64,000 bases of DNA from contig NZ_CP076620.1 of NCBI RefSeq assembly GCF_020911725.1, positions 1,864,501 through 1,928,500 of the forward strand. Direction: 5' to 3'. Positions 17,817 to 27,443 of the stretch are shown in pieces. This stretch comes from Clostridium cadaveris (GTDB lineage: Bacteria; Bacillota; Clostridia; Clostridiales; Clostridiaceae). The translations under genes and the position numbers were made by a program. Position 1 is the first letter of the stretch; each line of letters starts with the position of its first letter. Below the pieces are notes generated by a model. That model was not told the DNA's origin. It did no database searches and saw only the letters and a list, made by a program, of their open reading frames with translations.

Positions 17817-19544
17817 TTATTTTAATGATTCATCTATTATTTTTGTGATCTTTTCCTTAAATTTATTCATTTTATCTTCGCTATCTTCTATATCTTTTCC
17901 TACTACAGCTATATAAATTTTCATCTTAGGTTCTGTCCCTGATGGTCTCACTACAAACCATGATCCATCTTCTAGTATGAACTTTAAAACATTTGATTTT
18001 GGTAGATTTATAGTATGTTCTTCAAATGTTATAAGATTTTTTTCTATTCCTAGCTTATAATCTAATTTACTTACTATTCTACAATCTCCTATAGCGGCTT
18101 TCATAGAATGTCTTAAATACTCTATACAAGAAGCTATTTTTTCCTGACCATCTTTACCTTTAAGCTCTATAGACACTAAAGTTTCCTTAAAGCATCCATA
18201 TTCTTCATAAAGATCAAGTAAGGCTTCATATAGGCTCATACCTTTTGTCTTGTAGTAAAGAGCCATTTCGCATATCATAGCTGCTGCGACAACTGCATCC
18301 TTATCCCTAGCATATGTTCCATAAAGATATCCATAGCTTTCCTCAAATCCAAAGATATATTTCTTGTCGCTATTTTCTTCAAATTCTTTAATCTTTTCAC
18401 CTATATATTTAAAACCTGTAAGGACATCTTGAAGCTCCACATTAAACTTTTCTGCTATCTTCTTCGCTCCTTCGGATGTTACTATAGTTTTTATCACTAC
18501 TCCATTTTCCGGCAAAGAATTAGTTTCCTTTAGTGATTTTAATATATAATTAGTAAGAAGTATTCCCGTTTGATTTCCTGTTAATACTTTAAATTCTCCT
18601 GCTCTATCTTTTACTACTACTCCTATCCTGTCACAATCTGGGTCAGTTCCGAATATTATGTCAGGATTATAAGTTTTAGCCATATCTAAAGCTATAGCAA
18701 ATACTTTAGGGTCCTCAGGATTAGGATATGGAGCACTTGGGAAATTTCCATCAGGAAGTTCCTGTTCTTTCACAACTTCTACATTAGTGTATCCTAGTTC
18801 TTTAAGCACTCTTCTCACTGGAATGTTTCCTGTTCCGTGTATAGGAGTGTAGATAACTTTTAGTTCAGATGCTTTATCTCTTATAAGATTCTTTTGTATA
18901 GATAAAGCTTTTACATTTTCTATATATCTTTTATCAATATCTTCACCTATTATTTCTAATAATCCTTCTGCTAATGCTTTTTCTTCAGAAATAGACTTTA
19001 CATCTTTAAAATCAGCTACTTTATTTATAAAACTTAAAATTGATTTAGCATCATTATCTGTTACTTGTCCCCCATCAGGGCCATATACCTTATACCCATT
19101 ATACTCTTTAGGATTATGAGAAGCCGTTATTACAACTCCTCCACTACATTTAAGCTCTCTTACTGCAAATGATAACATAGGCGTTGGTCTTAAAGATTCA
19201 TATAAATATACTTTTACACCGTTAGCGCATAGAGTTAATGCGGTAGCCATTGCAAACTCTATAGACATATTTCTAGAATCATAAGCTATAGCTACTGATG
19301 GCTTATTATAATTAGAATTTAAAAAATTAGCAAATCCTTGAGATGCCTTGCTAACAGTATATATATTCATTCTATTTGTGCCAGCTCCTATTATACCTCT
19401 TAAGCCACCAGTCCCAAATTCTAACTCTTTATAAAATCTATCCTCAATTTCTTTTTCATCTTTTATTGCTTGCAATTCTTTTTTAGTCATTTCATCTATA
19501 AAAGCAGATTTCATCCAGCTGTTATATTTCTCCAAATAAGCCAT
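17817..19544 (-). CDS. pgcA: Phosphoglucomutase/phosphomannomutase (alpha-D-phosphohexomutase)
   Basis: Interconverts glucose-6-phosphate and glucose-1-phosphate (possibly mannose phosphates). The 575-residue protein has the family order: catalytic phosphoserine loop ITASHNPKEYNGYKVYG, metal loop GTDPDCDRIG, sugar loop GFEESYGYL and phosphate loop VRPSGTEPKMKIY. The length and sequence resemble PgcA of Bacillus. It feeds glucose-1-phosphate to GalU in the same cluster and is probably the first gene of the locus, with a hairpin after it. Confidence 0.93.
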   Translation of the reverse strand: MAYLEKYNSWMKSAFIDEMTKKELQAIKDEKEIEDRFYKELEFGTGGLRGIIGAGTNRMNIYTVSKASQGFANFLNSNYNKPSVAIAYDSRNMSIEFAMATALTLCANGVKVYLYESLRPTPMLSFAVRELKCSGGVVITASHNPKEYNGYKVYGPDGGQVTDNDAKSILSFINKVADFKDVKSISEEKALAEGLLEIIGEDIDKRYIENVKALSIQKNLIRDKASELKVIYTPIHGTGNIPVRRVLKELGYTNVEVVKEQELPDGNFPSAPYPNPEDPKVFAIALDMAKTYNPDIIFGTDPDCDRIGVVVKDRAGEFKVLTGNQTGILLTNYILKSLKETNSLPENGVVIKTIVTSEGAKKIAEKFNVELQDVLTGFKYIGEKIKEFEENSDKKYIFGFEESYGYLYGTYARDKDAVVAAAMICEMALYYKTKGMSLYEALLDLYEEYGCFKETLVSIELKGKDGQEKIASCIEYLRHSMKAAIGDCRIVSKLDYKLGIEKNLITFEEHTINLPKSNVLKFILEDGSWFVVRPSGTEPKMKIYIAVVGKDIEDSEDKMNKFKEKITKIIDESLK

Positions 19545-19684
19545 TATTACTCCTCCTATTTACTACTAATAGTATCTTCATTATACTACAAATTTACTGA
19601 ATTAACCAAGTTTTTTTTACTATTATACAAATATCTTTAATATTGTAATATATTATATTTATTATATTCACAAATTGATAATAT

Positions 19685-19718
19685 AAAAAAACTTAAGCTT
19701 TTAATAAGCTTAAGTTCT
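19685..19718 (-). terminator. Terminator of the L25/Ctc gene
   Basis: Perfect 11-bp stem (19690-19700 with 19706-19716) followed on the minus strand by TTTTTTTATAT. Confidence 0.85.
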
Positions 19719-19735
19719 CATATTATAATCATTTA

Positions 19736-20299
19736 TTAATCATCAGCTGATTCATCTCTCTTAGTATATGTTATGCTTGCTAATATAGTTTCTGGTGATT
19801 CTAAGAAATCAATTGTTTCACCAAACTCAACATCATTTACTCTTATAGCTCTAGAATGTCTGTCCTTTAAATCTATCTCTATATATTTAGGTATATTTTC
19901 TGAACTACACTTTACCATTATAGTTCCTTTTTCTTTTTGAACTATAGCTCCATTTTTCTTAAGTAAGCTTTCATTATAATATTTTATCGGAACTTCAGCA
20001 TTAACTATCTTAGAGTTATCTACACTTTCTAAATCTATATGAATTATTTCATGAGTTACAGGATTTTTTTGTACTTCCTTTATAAGAGCTTTTTCATCAT
20101 GTCCATCTATATTTATGTTTACCAACCCAAATTCACCATTATTCAAAATTTCTCTATTAAGATCCATTTCTCCTATTTCAAACAAGAAATTTTGTCTATT
20201 TCCTCCATATAATATTCCAGGTACTAACCCCTGTCTTCTTAATTTTTTAGCACTATGCCCTGAATTTACTGTTCTCTTTTTTAAATTTAAACATTCCAT
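19736..20299 (-). CDS. rplY: 50S ribosomal protein L25/general stress protein Ctc
   Basis: Binds 5S rRNA in the large subunit. The 187-residue protein is the long Ctc form: an N-terminal L25 domain (KRTVNSGHSAKKLRRQGLVPGILYGG, KEVQKNPVTHEIIHIDL) plus a C-terminal beta domain (MVKCSSENIPKYIEIDLKD). In Bacillus Ctc is stress-induced. It stands alone with a good SD (AAAAGGAGGG) and terminator. Confidence 0.92.
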   Translation of the reverse strand: MECLNLKKRTVNSGHSAKKLRRQGLVPGILYGGNRQNFLFEIGEMDLNREILNNGEFGLVNINIDGHDEKALIKEVQKNPVTHEIIHIDLESVDNSKIVNAEVPIKYYNESLLKKNGAIVQKEKGTIMVKCSSENIPKYIEIDLKDRHSRAIRVNDVEFGETIDFLESPETILASITYTKRDESADD

Positions 20300-20470
20300 A
20301 ATTTATCCCTCCTTTTCCTTATTATTGCCATATCATAAATTATTATTCCTCAATTTTAAAAATTTTATTGTATATTGCAATTTCATATGCTATAACATAT
20401 AATATTATTGATTTTATTGGGTTTTAAATTCGACAGAATTTTAATTATATGAAAGTAGGTGTTTATCAAA

Positions 20471-21931
20471 GTGTATAAATTAAATCAAAATGAAACTCCT
20501 TTATTCGATGCACTAATGGAATATGTAAACAGGGAGACCATTCCTTTTCATGTTCCTGGCCATAAAAAGGGAATTGGTATAGATGAAGAGTTCAAAAAAT
20601 TTATGGGCTTAAATCCATTTAAAATTGATGTTACTGTTTTCAAACTTGTGGACAGCTTGCATCATCCAACTGGTCCTATAAAAAAAGCTCAAGAATTAGC
20701 AGCTGATGCTTATGGCTCTGATGCAGCTTTCTTTTCAATACATGGAACTTCTGGTGCCATACAGGCTATGATAATGTCAGTAGTCAATGAAGGAGATACT
20801 ATAATAATACCTAGAAATGTACACAAATCTGTAACTGCCGGAATAATATTAAGCGGTGCTAAACCAGTATATATGCAGCCAGAGCTCGATAAAAAACTAG
20901 GTATAGCTCATGGTGTAACACCTGATACCGTTAGAAATACTTTAAAAGAACATCCAGAAGCAAAAGCAGTTCTTATTATAAACCCTACTTATTATGGTGT
21001 AGCTACTGATATAAAAAGTATTGCTGATATAGTTCATAGTCACAACATACCTCTTATCGTAGATGAGGCTCACGGTCCTCACTTAGGATTTAATCAAAAT
21101 TTGCCTATATCTGCTATGGAGGCTGGTGCAGATATCTGTGCTCAAAGTACTCATAAAATTATAGGAGCTTTAACTCAATGCTCACTTTTACAGGTTAAAT
21201 CTAAATATATAGATATAAATAGAGTTCATCAAATTTTAAGCCTTTTGCAGACAACTTCACCTTCTTATATACTTATGGCTTCTTTAGATTGTGCGAGACG
21301 TCAAATCGCTTTAAATGGAACTGAATTATTAGATAAAGCCATAGAACTTTCTAATTATGTTAGAAAAGAAATAAATAAAATTCCTGGATTTTATTGTTTT
21401 GGAGATGAAATCTTAAATACTCCAGGAGTATTTGCTTTGGATCCCACAAAAATAACTATAACTTGCAGGGACTTAGGTATAACCGGGTATGACTTAGATA
21501 TGATTTTATCAAACAAATATCATATACAAATGGAACTTTCTGATTTATATAGTGTACTTGCAGTTGGATCTTTCGGAGATACTAAAGATGCAATGGATAA
21601 ATTGCTTAATGCTTTAAAAGAAATTAGTGATGAATTTTTAGGAAAGAGCGATTCAAAACCAGACTTTTTAGATATTCCAAACATTCCTGAATTAAAATTA
21701 ATCCCTCGTGCTGCTTTTAATAGTGATAAGATCTCACTACCTTTAAAGGAAAGCATAAATCATATCAGCAGTGAATTTTTAATGGCTTATCCTCCAGGAA
21801 TACCAGTACTATGTCCTGGTGAGATAATTACAAAAGAAATCATAGATTATGTTGAAGATTTAAAAAGAGTAGGTCTATATGTTCAAGGTACAGAAGATCC
21901 TAGCGTAGAAAATATAAAAGTTGTGAAATAA
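20471..21931 (+). CDS. Orn/Lys/Arg decarboxylase family PLP enzyme
   Basis: A 486-residue fold-type I PLP enzyme of the group that decarboxylates arginine, lysine or ornithine. The start shows FHVPGHKKG; the PLP lysine is in STHKIIGALTQCS, and the C-terminal domain has AYPPGIPVLCPGE. The GTG at 20471 is preferred, 9 bases after AGGTG; the GTG four codons earlier overlaps that SD. Gram-positive members include SpeA/YaaO-like proteins. The exact amino acid is not decidable from sequence. It is monocistronic with a strong terminator. Confidence 0.88.
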   Translation: MYKLNQNETPLFDALMEYVNRETIPFHVPGHKKGIGIDEEFKKFMGLNPFKIDVTVFKLVDSLHHPTGPIKKAQELAADAYGSDAAFFSIHGTSGAIQAMIMSVVNEGDTIIIPRNVHKSVTAGIILSGAKPVYMQPELDKKLGIAHGVTPDTVRNTLKEHPEAKAVLIINPTYYGVATDIKSIADIVHSHNIPLIVDEAHGPHLGFNQNLPISAMEAGADICAQSTHKIIGALTQCSLLQVKSKYIDINRVHQILSLLQTTSPSYILMASLDCARRQIALNGTELLDKAIELSNYVRKEINKIPGFYCFGDEILNTPGVFALDPTKITITCRDLGITGYDLDMILSNKYHIQMELSDLYSVLAVGSFGDTKDAMDKLLNALKEISDEFLGKSDSKPDFLDIPNIPELKLIPRAAFNSDKISLPLKESINHISSEFLMAYPPGIPVLCPGEIITKEIIDYVEDLKRVGLYVQGTEDPSVENIKVVK

Positions 21932-21985
21932 AAAAGGTTGTATCAAATACGATTCTGAAAATCGTTTTGATACAACCTTTTTTTA
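21931..21985 (+). terminator. Strong terminator of the decarboxylase gene
   Basis: A 17-bp outer stem (21931-21947 with 21966-21982) encloses a second small stem and carries A and T runs on its ends, so it could act on both strands. Confidence 0.9.
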
Positions 21986-22110
21986 TCTTCTCTTTTTATC
22001 TGATAGATAACTGTTGTAACACTCACACCTATTTTTAATCAACGTCCTTAGATACCGACTTCTAACCTTTAGATGAAGTTAAAGCTCCACATGAAATTTA
22101 AGAATTCGGT

Positions 22111-22554
22111 TTATAAATCTTCTTCTGTAAGAATCTTATATCCATGTTGAAAAAGAAGTTCTGCAGTTACACCATTTCCATGAATCTTACTTCCATCAAA
22201 TTTTCCGTTGTATATATTTTTGAATCCACAAGACGGACTATTAGCTTTTAAAATTATATATTCTGGATCAATTGTTTTTGCAATATTTAAAGTTTCATAA
22301 GCACCTTTTAGAAAAGCCTCAGTTGAGTCAATATTATTTTTTGATTTAACTTTACATATTCCATCTAACACACCTCTACCGTCCCCATCTATTATCTCAT
22401 GTGGAGGTCTTGGAGTATCTAGACCACCTAAAACTTCCGGACATATAGGCATTGCTTTTCCATCTTTAAAAAGTTCATGCACTTTATCATTAAAATTATT
22501 GCCACCGCTATATTTACAGTTTACTCCACATAAGCATGCGCTAACTAATATCAT
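22111..22554 (-). CDS. DUF523 protein, TudS-like 2-thiouracil desulfurase family
   Basis: A 147-residue protein with the DUF523 signature VSACLCGVNCKYSGG at the N terminus and NSPSCGF in the middle. The three conserved cysteines (two in the first motif, one in the second) are those reported to hold a [4Fe-4S] cluster in TudS, which removes sulfur from 2-thiouracil. Whether this member has that activity is inferred. It follows mutS2 by 17 bases and is likely cotranscribed. Confidence 0.85.
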   Translation of the reverse strand: MILVSACLCGVNCKYSGGNNFNDKVHELFKDGKAMPICPEVLGGLDTPRPPHEIIDGDGRGVLDGICKVKSKNNIDSTEAFLKGAYETLNIAKTIDPEYIILKANSPSCGFKNIYNGKFDGSKIHGNGVTAELLFQHGYKILTEEDL

Positions 22555-22571
22555 TAAACTCTCTCCTATAA

Positions 22572-24938
22572 CTACTTTAATTGTACTATGGTAACTCCGC
22601 TTCCACCTTCTCCGTACTCACCCAATCTATAATTTTTTACATGCGGATGAGCTTTTAATAGGTCATTTATAACCTTCCTTAAGATTCCAGTACCTTTTCC
22701 GTGGATTATAGAAACTTCTGGAAGCCCAGCTAAATAGGCTTCATCTAAATATTTATCTACAGTATACTCGGCCTCCTGACCATCCATACCTCTTAAATCA
22801 ACTGAAGATGATGTAGTTCTCATATTAAGCTTAACTTCTCTCTTTGATTTAATCTTATTTTGTTTAATATCTTCTGTAGAAGAAATTTCAGTTAAGTCCT
22901 TAACTTTAACATTTATTTTCATTATTCCAGCTTGAACTTGAACTTCCCCTTTGCTATCAGGCATAGAAATAATTGTTACCTTTTGATTTAAAGATGGAAG
23001 CATAACATCCATTCCAAGTTTGACTTCCTTAATACCTTTTCCCTTAGTTTTTGATGATAAATCAATCTTTTCCTCATGCTTTTCAAGCTTATCTTTTAAT
23101 TTCTTTCTCTCTATTTCTAATAATCCTCTTGCCTCTGAGCTGTATCCGAGCTTCTCTAGATCTCTCATATCTTTTAATATTTTATCAGCATCTTCTTTTG
23201 CAGCTCTTAAGAGATTTCTTGCTTCTCTTTTAGCTTCATTTATCTCTCTTTCTCTAACTTTTTCTAGAGATTTAAGTTTCTTTTCATATTCCTCTTTTAA
23301 AGTCATAGACTGTTCTTTTAGACTGCTTGCAAGCATTGCGTCTCTTTCAGCTTTAATGCTTTTGCTTTGAAGATTTTCGATTACATCTTCAAACTTTAAA
23401 GAATCAGTTGATATTAGCGTCCTTGCATCATCTATGATATTATCTATAAGACCAAGTCGTTTTGATATTTCAAAGGCATTTGACTTTCCTGGTATACCTA
23501 GCAATAGCCTATAGGTTGGTTTTAAAGTTTCTACATCAAATTCTACCGATGCATTTTCTACTCCATCAGTTTTAAGACCATAAACTTTAAGTTCACTATA
23601 GTGTGTAGTTGCTATAATCTTTACTCTCCTATTTTTTAGATATTCTAAAATAGATATAGCAAGTGCTGCACCTTCTGTAGGATCTGTTCCTGCTCCAAGT
23701 TCATCAAATAGCACTAATGATTCCTTATCTGCTTTTTCAATTATATTTACTATATTAGTCATGTGGGATGAAAATGTAGATAAACTCTGCTCTATGCTTT
23801 GCTCATCTCCTATATCCGCAAATATTTCTTTATAAAATGCTATTGAAGAATTTTCTCTAGCAGGTATAAGTATTCCACTTAATGCCATTATATGCATAAG
23901 TCCTATTGTTTTTAAAGTTACAGTTTTACCCCCTGTATTAGGTCCAGTTATAACTACAGAAGTAAATTCTTTTCCTAGCTCCATACTTGAAGGAACAACT
24001 ATATTTCTGTCAATCAAAGGATGTCTTCCCTCTACTATATCAAAACTTCCATCATCATTTACTTCTGGACATATTCCATTTATATCGCTAGCATATTTAG
24101 CTTTGGCAAATATAAAATCCATTTCCCATACTATTTTGCTATCTATATTTACTGCATTTATATTTTCATATATCTTAGCTGATAATTCTGCAAGAAGCCT
24201 TTCAATTTCTGCCTTTTCCTTAAGCATAAGTTCTTTTATGTCATTGTTTAGTTTAACTAAAGTTATAGGTTCCATAAATAGTGTGGCACCCGAAGAACTT
24301 TGATCATGAACTAAGCCATTAACTGATCCCTTAAATTCTGCTTTTACTGGTACTACATAACGTTCGCCTCTCATAGTATATAAATTTTCTTGAAGATACT
24401 TTGAGTTGCTTCTTATAAAATCATTAACTTTATCTCTTATAGATGAATTCTTTTCTCTAAGAGATTTTCTTATATTATAAAGAGTTGTACTAGCACTATC
24501 AGCTATCTCTTCTTCGCTTATTATTATATTAAATATGCTATTCTCTAGGGATTTTAACGGGACTATCCCTTCACATATGTTTTCTAAAAGAGGATATGCT
24601 TCTTCCTGTTCTTTTCTTCCTATATAATCTTTTAGGTTTCTTGCACAACGGAGCATATTACCTATCTTAAGAATTGATCCAGCCATCAAAGTTCCGCCTT
24701 TGCCAGCTCTTTCAATAGCATCACGTACATCATATAATCCTTCAAAAGGAGGGTTTCCTTTCTTCCCTAAAAGCTTTAAAGCCTCTTCTGTTTCTCTAAG
24801 AGCCCTTCTAACTTCATAAGATGATTCATATGGCTCTAATTCTTCTATGAGAGCCTTTCCAGCACTGCTTGCTGTATATTTTTTCAAGGTTTCTTTTATC
24901 TTTTCGAATTCTAAAACTTTTAATGATTTTTTATTCAT
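22572..24938 (-). CDS. mutS2: Endonuclease MutS2
   Basis: A 788-residue MutS paralogue lacking the mismatch-binding domain. It has helical core domains, the ATPase Walker A TGPNTGGKT near residue 333, the Walker B region LVLFDELGAGTDPTEGAAL, a long coiled coil (about 515-630) and a C-terminal Smr nuclease domain with VDLRG and IIHGKGTGILR. MutS2 suppresses homologous recombination in Helicobacter, and Bacillus MutS2 rescues collided ribosomes. Two tandem ATGs exist; the second (24938) has the better spacing from AGAGGTGAT. It overlaps nothing and follows the U32 gene by 8-11 bases. Confidence 0.95.
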   Translation of the reverse strand: MNKKSLKVLEFEKIKETLKKYTASSAGKALIEELEPYESSYEVRRALRETEEALKLLGKKGNPPFEGLYDVRDAIERAGKGGTLMAGSILKIGNMLRCARNLKDYIGRKEQEEAYPLLENICEGIVPLKSLENSIFNIIISEEEIADSASTTLYNIRKSLREKNSSIRDKVNDFIRSNSKYLQENLYTMRGERYVVPVKAEFKGSVNGLVHDQSSSGATLFMEPITLVKLNNDIKELMLKEKAEIERLLAELSAKIYENINAVNIDSKIVWEMDFIFAKAKYASDINGICPEVNDDGSFDIVEGRHPLIDRNIVVPSSMELGKEFTSVVITGPNTGGKTVTLKTIGLMHIMALSGILIPARENSSIAFYKEIFADIGDEQSIEQSLSTFSSHMTNIVNIIEKADKESLVLFDELGAGTDPTEGAALAISILEYLKNRRVKIIATTHYSELKVYGLKTDGVENASVEFDVETLKPTYRLLLGIPGKSNAFEISKRLGLIDNIIDDARTLISTDSLKFEDVIENLQSKSIKAERDAMLASSLKEQSMTLKEEYEKKLKSLEKVREREINEAKREARNLLRAAKEDADKILKDMRDLEKLGYSSEARGLLEIERKKLKDKLEKHEEKIDLSSKTKGKGIKEVKLGMDVMLPSLNQKVTIISMPDSKGEVQVQAGIMKINVKVKDLTEISSTEDIKQNKIKSKREVKLNMRTTSSSVDLRGMDGQEAEYTVDKYLDEAYLAGLPEVSIIHGKGTGILRKVINDLLKAHPHVKNYRLGEYGEGGSGVTIVQLK

Positions 24939-24949
24939 CATATCACCTC

Positions 24950-27301
24950 TTACTCTACACCTCTTTTATAATGTCCTCTAGTGTAGTTACCTTTCCCCAT
25001 ATTTCCTTTTCCGCTCAATAAATATCTTATAACTTTTTTAGTTTCATCATATCCTTCATCTATAAAATCTAATCTGAAATTTTTTACCCCCATAAACTCA
25101 AGTTCTTTAATATTGTCAATAAGATTAATACTTGCACCATTATAAATTCCAGTTCTGCAGAAGATATCATTCTTTATTAAAAACTCTTCATTTTTTCTAT
25201 CTTTCAATATATATCTTCCTTTTAAGCATTGTCCATTGCATTCCTTAGTACTATCCTTTCCTCCCATAACTGATCCAACAGGACAGTATTCACTTATCAT
25301 AAGTTCTGGCTTTCCATAGACCATATATCCTATATTATAATTAGAAACTTTCTTCATAACCTCTTCTATCTCTTTTTTGTTAAGTTCTATGCTTAGAGGA
25401 ATAGTACTTAATATATTTTCAAAGAAGCTAACAGCTTCACTATTGTATATGTTAAGTTTATAATCGCCTATTATTTCTGTCTTACCATTAAACATATTAA
25501 TAATACCTAAGTTAGCCGTTAAGATTCCATCTATATTATCTAAATTTCTATTTACAATATTTACGACATCTTGAAATTCTTCCTTTATTATATTGGGTAC
25601 TTTTATATAAATCTTAGTTCCTTCTATTTTTTTAATATCTTTTTCAGTAAGAGATTTTTCTACCCTTGAAAATATATCAAGAGCAACCGCCCCTATATTC
25701 TCATCTAAAGCCGCTTTTAACTGATCCTTTGTACATGTAACCGCTATATATTTAGAAATATCCGTTTTCGTTACTTTATAAGGTAATTCTTCACAATATT
25801 GTATTTCTCTTTTCGCAGAAATTTTGATTATATAATCTTCCAACATTTCTATAGCCATTCTTCTGAGATTATTCAATGAGGATATAGGAACAAACCCCTC
25901 CTCATAGCATTCAAAATTGAACTCTTCAAATTTAAATGGTGTGTCATTACACTTTCCTAATGATTCTTCAATCCTGTCTTTGCTTATAGGCTTAGTTTTA
26001 GGCATTTCAACTTTAGGTCCTTTTACTACAAACTCTTTATTTACATGTTGAAATTTTAGTTCTATATCTTTATTCACTTTAAATGTTATATAGCATTTTA
26101 ATGAAATCTTTTTTTCAAAAGGCCTGCAAAACGGCTCATAACTTTTCATAAGGTCGTTATCTAATGTTTTATATAAAACATCACCTTTTTTATAAGTTTT
26201 AGGATATAGTATTACCTTATCTCCATTGTTGGCATTTTTAACTTCTTTATTATTTAATAGTATTTTAGATAATGTAAATCCCTTATCACCAAACCTTATG
26301 CCATCACCTAAACTTATATCTGAATCTATAATTACACTTCCATCACTTCCTACCTTCCCTAAATACACTCCTGTATTTTTAGGAAAATTATAAGACATCA
26401 TATCCTTGCCTTTATTTCCATAAAGATAAGCTTTAGAAAATCCTTCTCGATTAAACAGTTGAAGTAGAACTTTCTCATCATTTCTTGAGTTAAAAGTTTC
26501 TTTATTATTGTAAGAATCTATAGCCTTTCTATAACTCTTAACTACCCCTGCAACATACTCAGGTCTTTTCATACGTCCTTCTATTTTAAGAGAAGACGTT
26601 CCAGTTTTGATTAAATCCTCTACATTGTCTATATTACACATATCTTTAGGACTTAATATATAGGCTTTTTTATTTGTTCCATCTTTTGTATTTATTATAT
26701 CATAAGGAAGTCTGCAAGGCTGAGCACACCTTCCTCTATTTCCGCTTCTTCCTCCAATCATAGAACTCATTAAACATTGCCCAGAATAACATACGCAAAG
26801 TGCTCCATGAACAAACATTTCAGTTTCTATATCTAAATCTGAGGATATATACTTTATTTCTTTTAAATTAAGCTCTCTTGCTAGAACAATTCTATGAAAT
26901 CCCTGAGATTTTAGAAATTTTGCTCCTTCACCATTATGAATTGTCATTTGAGTTGAGCTATGAACTTCAAAGTCTTTGTATCTATCTCTTAGAATTTTCG
27001 CTATTCCAAAATCTTGAACTATTAAAGCATCTACTCCTATAGAGTAAAGAAAATCGATATATTCAACAGCCTCACTCAGCTCATTTTCTTTTATCAAAGT
27101 GTTTACAGCTATAAATATTTTTACGCCATATAAATGCGCATATCTAACTACATATTCTAAGTCTTCGTTTGTAAAGTTAGAAGCATAGGCTCTTGCTGAA
27201 AACTTTGTTCCTCCCATATAAATAGCGTCTGCTCCGCTATTTATAGCAGCATATAAACTTTCCACAGTTCCTGCTGGTGCTAATAATTCTATATTCTTCA
27301 T
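24950..27301 (-). CDS. Peptidase U32 family protein, two-module (RlhA-like)
   Basis: A 783-residue protein with a full U32 N-terminal domain beginning ELLAPAGTVESLYAAINSGADAIYMGG and the family signature EMFVHGALCVCYSGQC with CAQPC downstream. A collagenase-like DUF3656 region and a second C-terminal barrel-like half follow, ending with CNGQCLKGRY. Several members of this family (RlhA, TrhP) take part in RNA hydroxylation rather than proteolysis, and the conserved cysteines could bind an iron-sulfur cluster. RNA modification is therefore more likely than peptidase activity, by inference. Confidence 0.88.
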   Translation of the reverse strand: MKNIELLAPAGTVESLYAAINSGADAIYMGGTKFSARAYASNFTNEDLEYVVRYAHLYGVKIFIAVNTLIKENELSEAVEYIDFLYSIGVDALIVQDFGIAKILRDRYKDFEVHSSTQMTIHNGEGAKFLKSQGFHRIVLARELNLKEIKYISSDLDIETEMFVHGALCVCYSGQCLMSSMIGGRSGNRGRCAQPCRLPYDIINTKDGTNKKAYILSPKDMCNIDNVEDLIKTGTSSLKIEGRMKRPEYVAGVVKSYRKAIDSYNNKETFNSRNDEKVLLQLFNREGFSKAYLYGNKGKDMMSYNFPKNTGVYLGKVGSDGSVIIDSDISLGDGIRFGDKGFTLSKILLNNKEVKNANNGDKVILYPKTYKKGDVLYKTLDNDLMKSYEPFCRPFEKKISLKCYITFKVNKDIELKFQHVNKEFVVKGPKVEMPKTKPISKDRIEESLGKCNDTPFKFEEFNFECYEEGFVPISSLNNLRRMAIEMLEDYIIKISAKREIQYCEELPYKVTKTDISKYIAVTCTKDQLKAALDENIGAVALDIFSRVEKSLTEKDIKKIEGTKIYIKVPNIIKEEFQDVVNIVNRNLDNIDGILTANLGIINMFNGKTEIIGDYKLNIYNSEAVSFFENILSTIPLSIELNKKEIEEVMKKVSNYNIGYMVYGKPELMISEYCPVGSVMGGKDSTKECNGQCLKGRYILKDRKNEEFLIKNDIFCRTGIYNGASINLIDNIKELEFMGVKNFRLDFIDEGYDETKKVIRYLLSGKGNMGKGNYTRGHYKRGVE

Positions 27302-27410
27302 CGTTTATCTCTCCTAATATGTGAAAGTTTCATTTTATCTATAATATTATACCTTAAACTAACATAAAATTCATTAACCGTTATAAATATAGTTGATTTT
27401 TCTCTATGAT

Positions 27411-27443
27411 AAAAGACCCTAAGATAAATTCTTAAGGTCTTTT
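27411..27443 (-). terminator. Probable terminator of zapA
   Basis: A 13-bp stem with one mismatch (27411-27423 with 27431-27443), AAAAGACC to GGTCTTTT. It overlaps the last codons of zapA. Confidence 0.6.
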
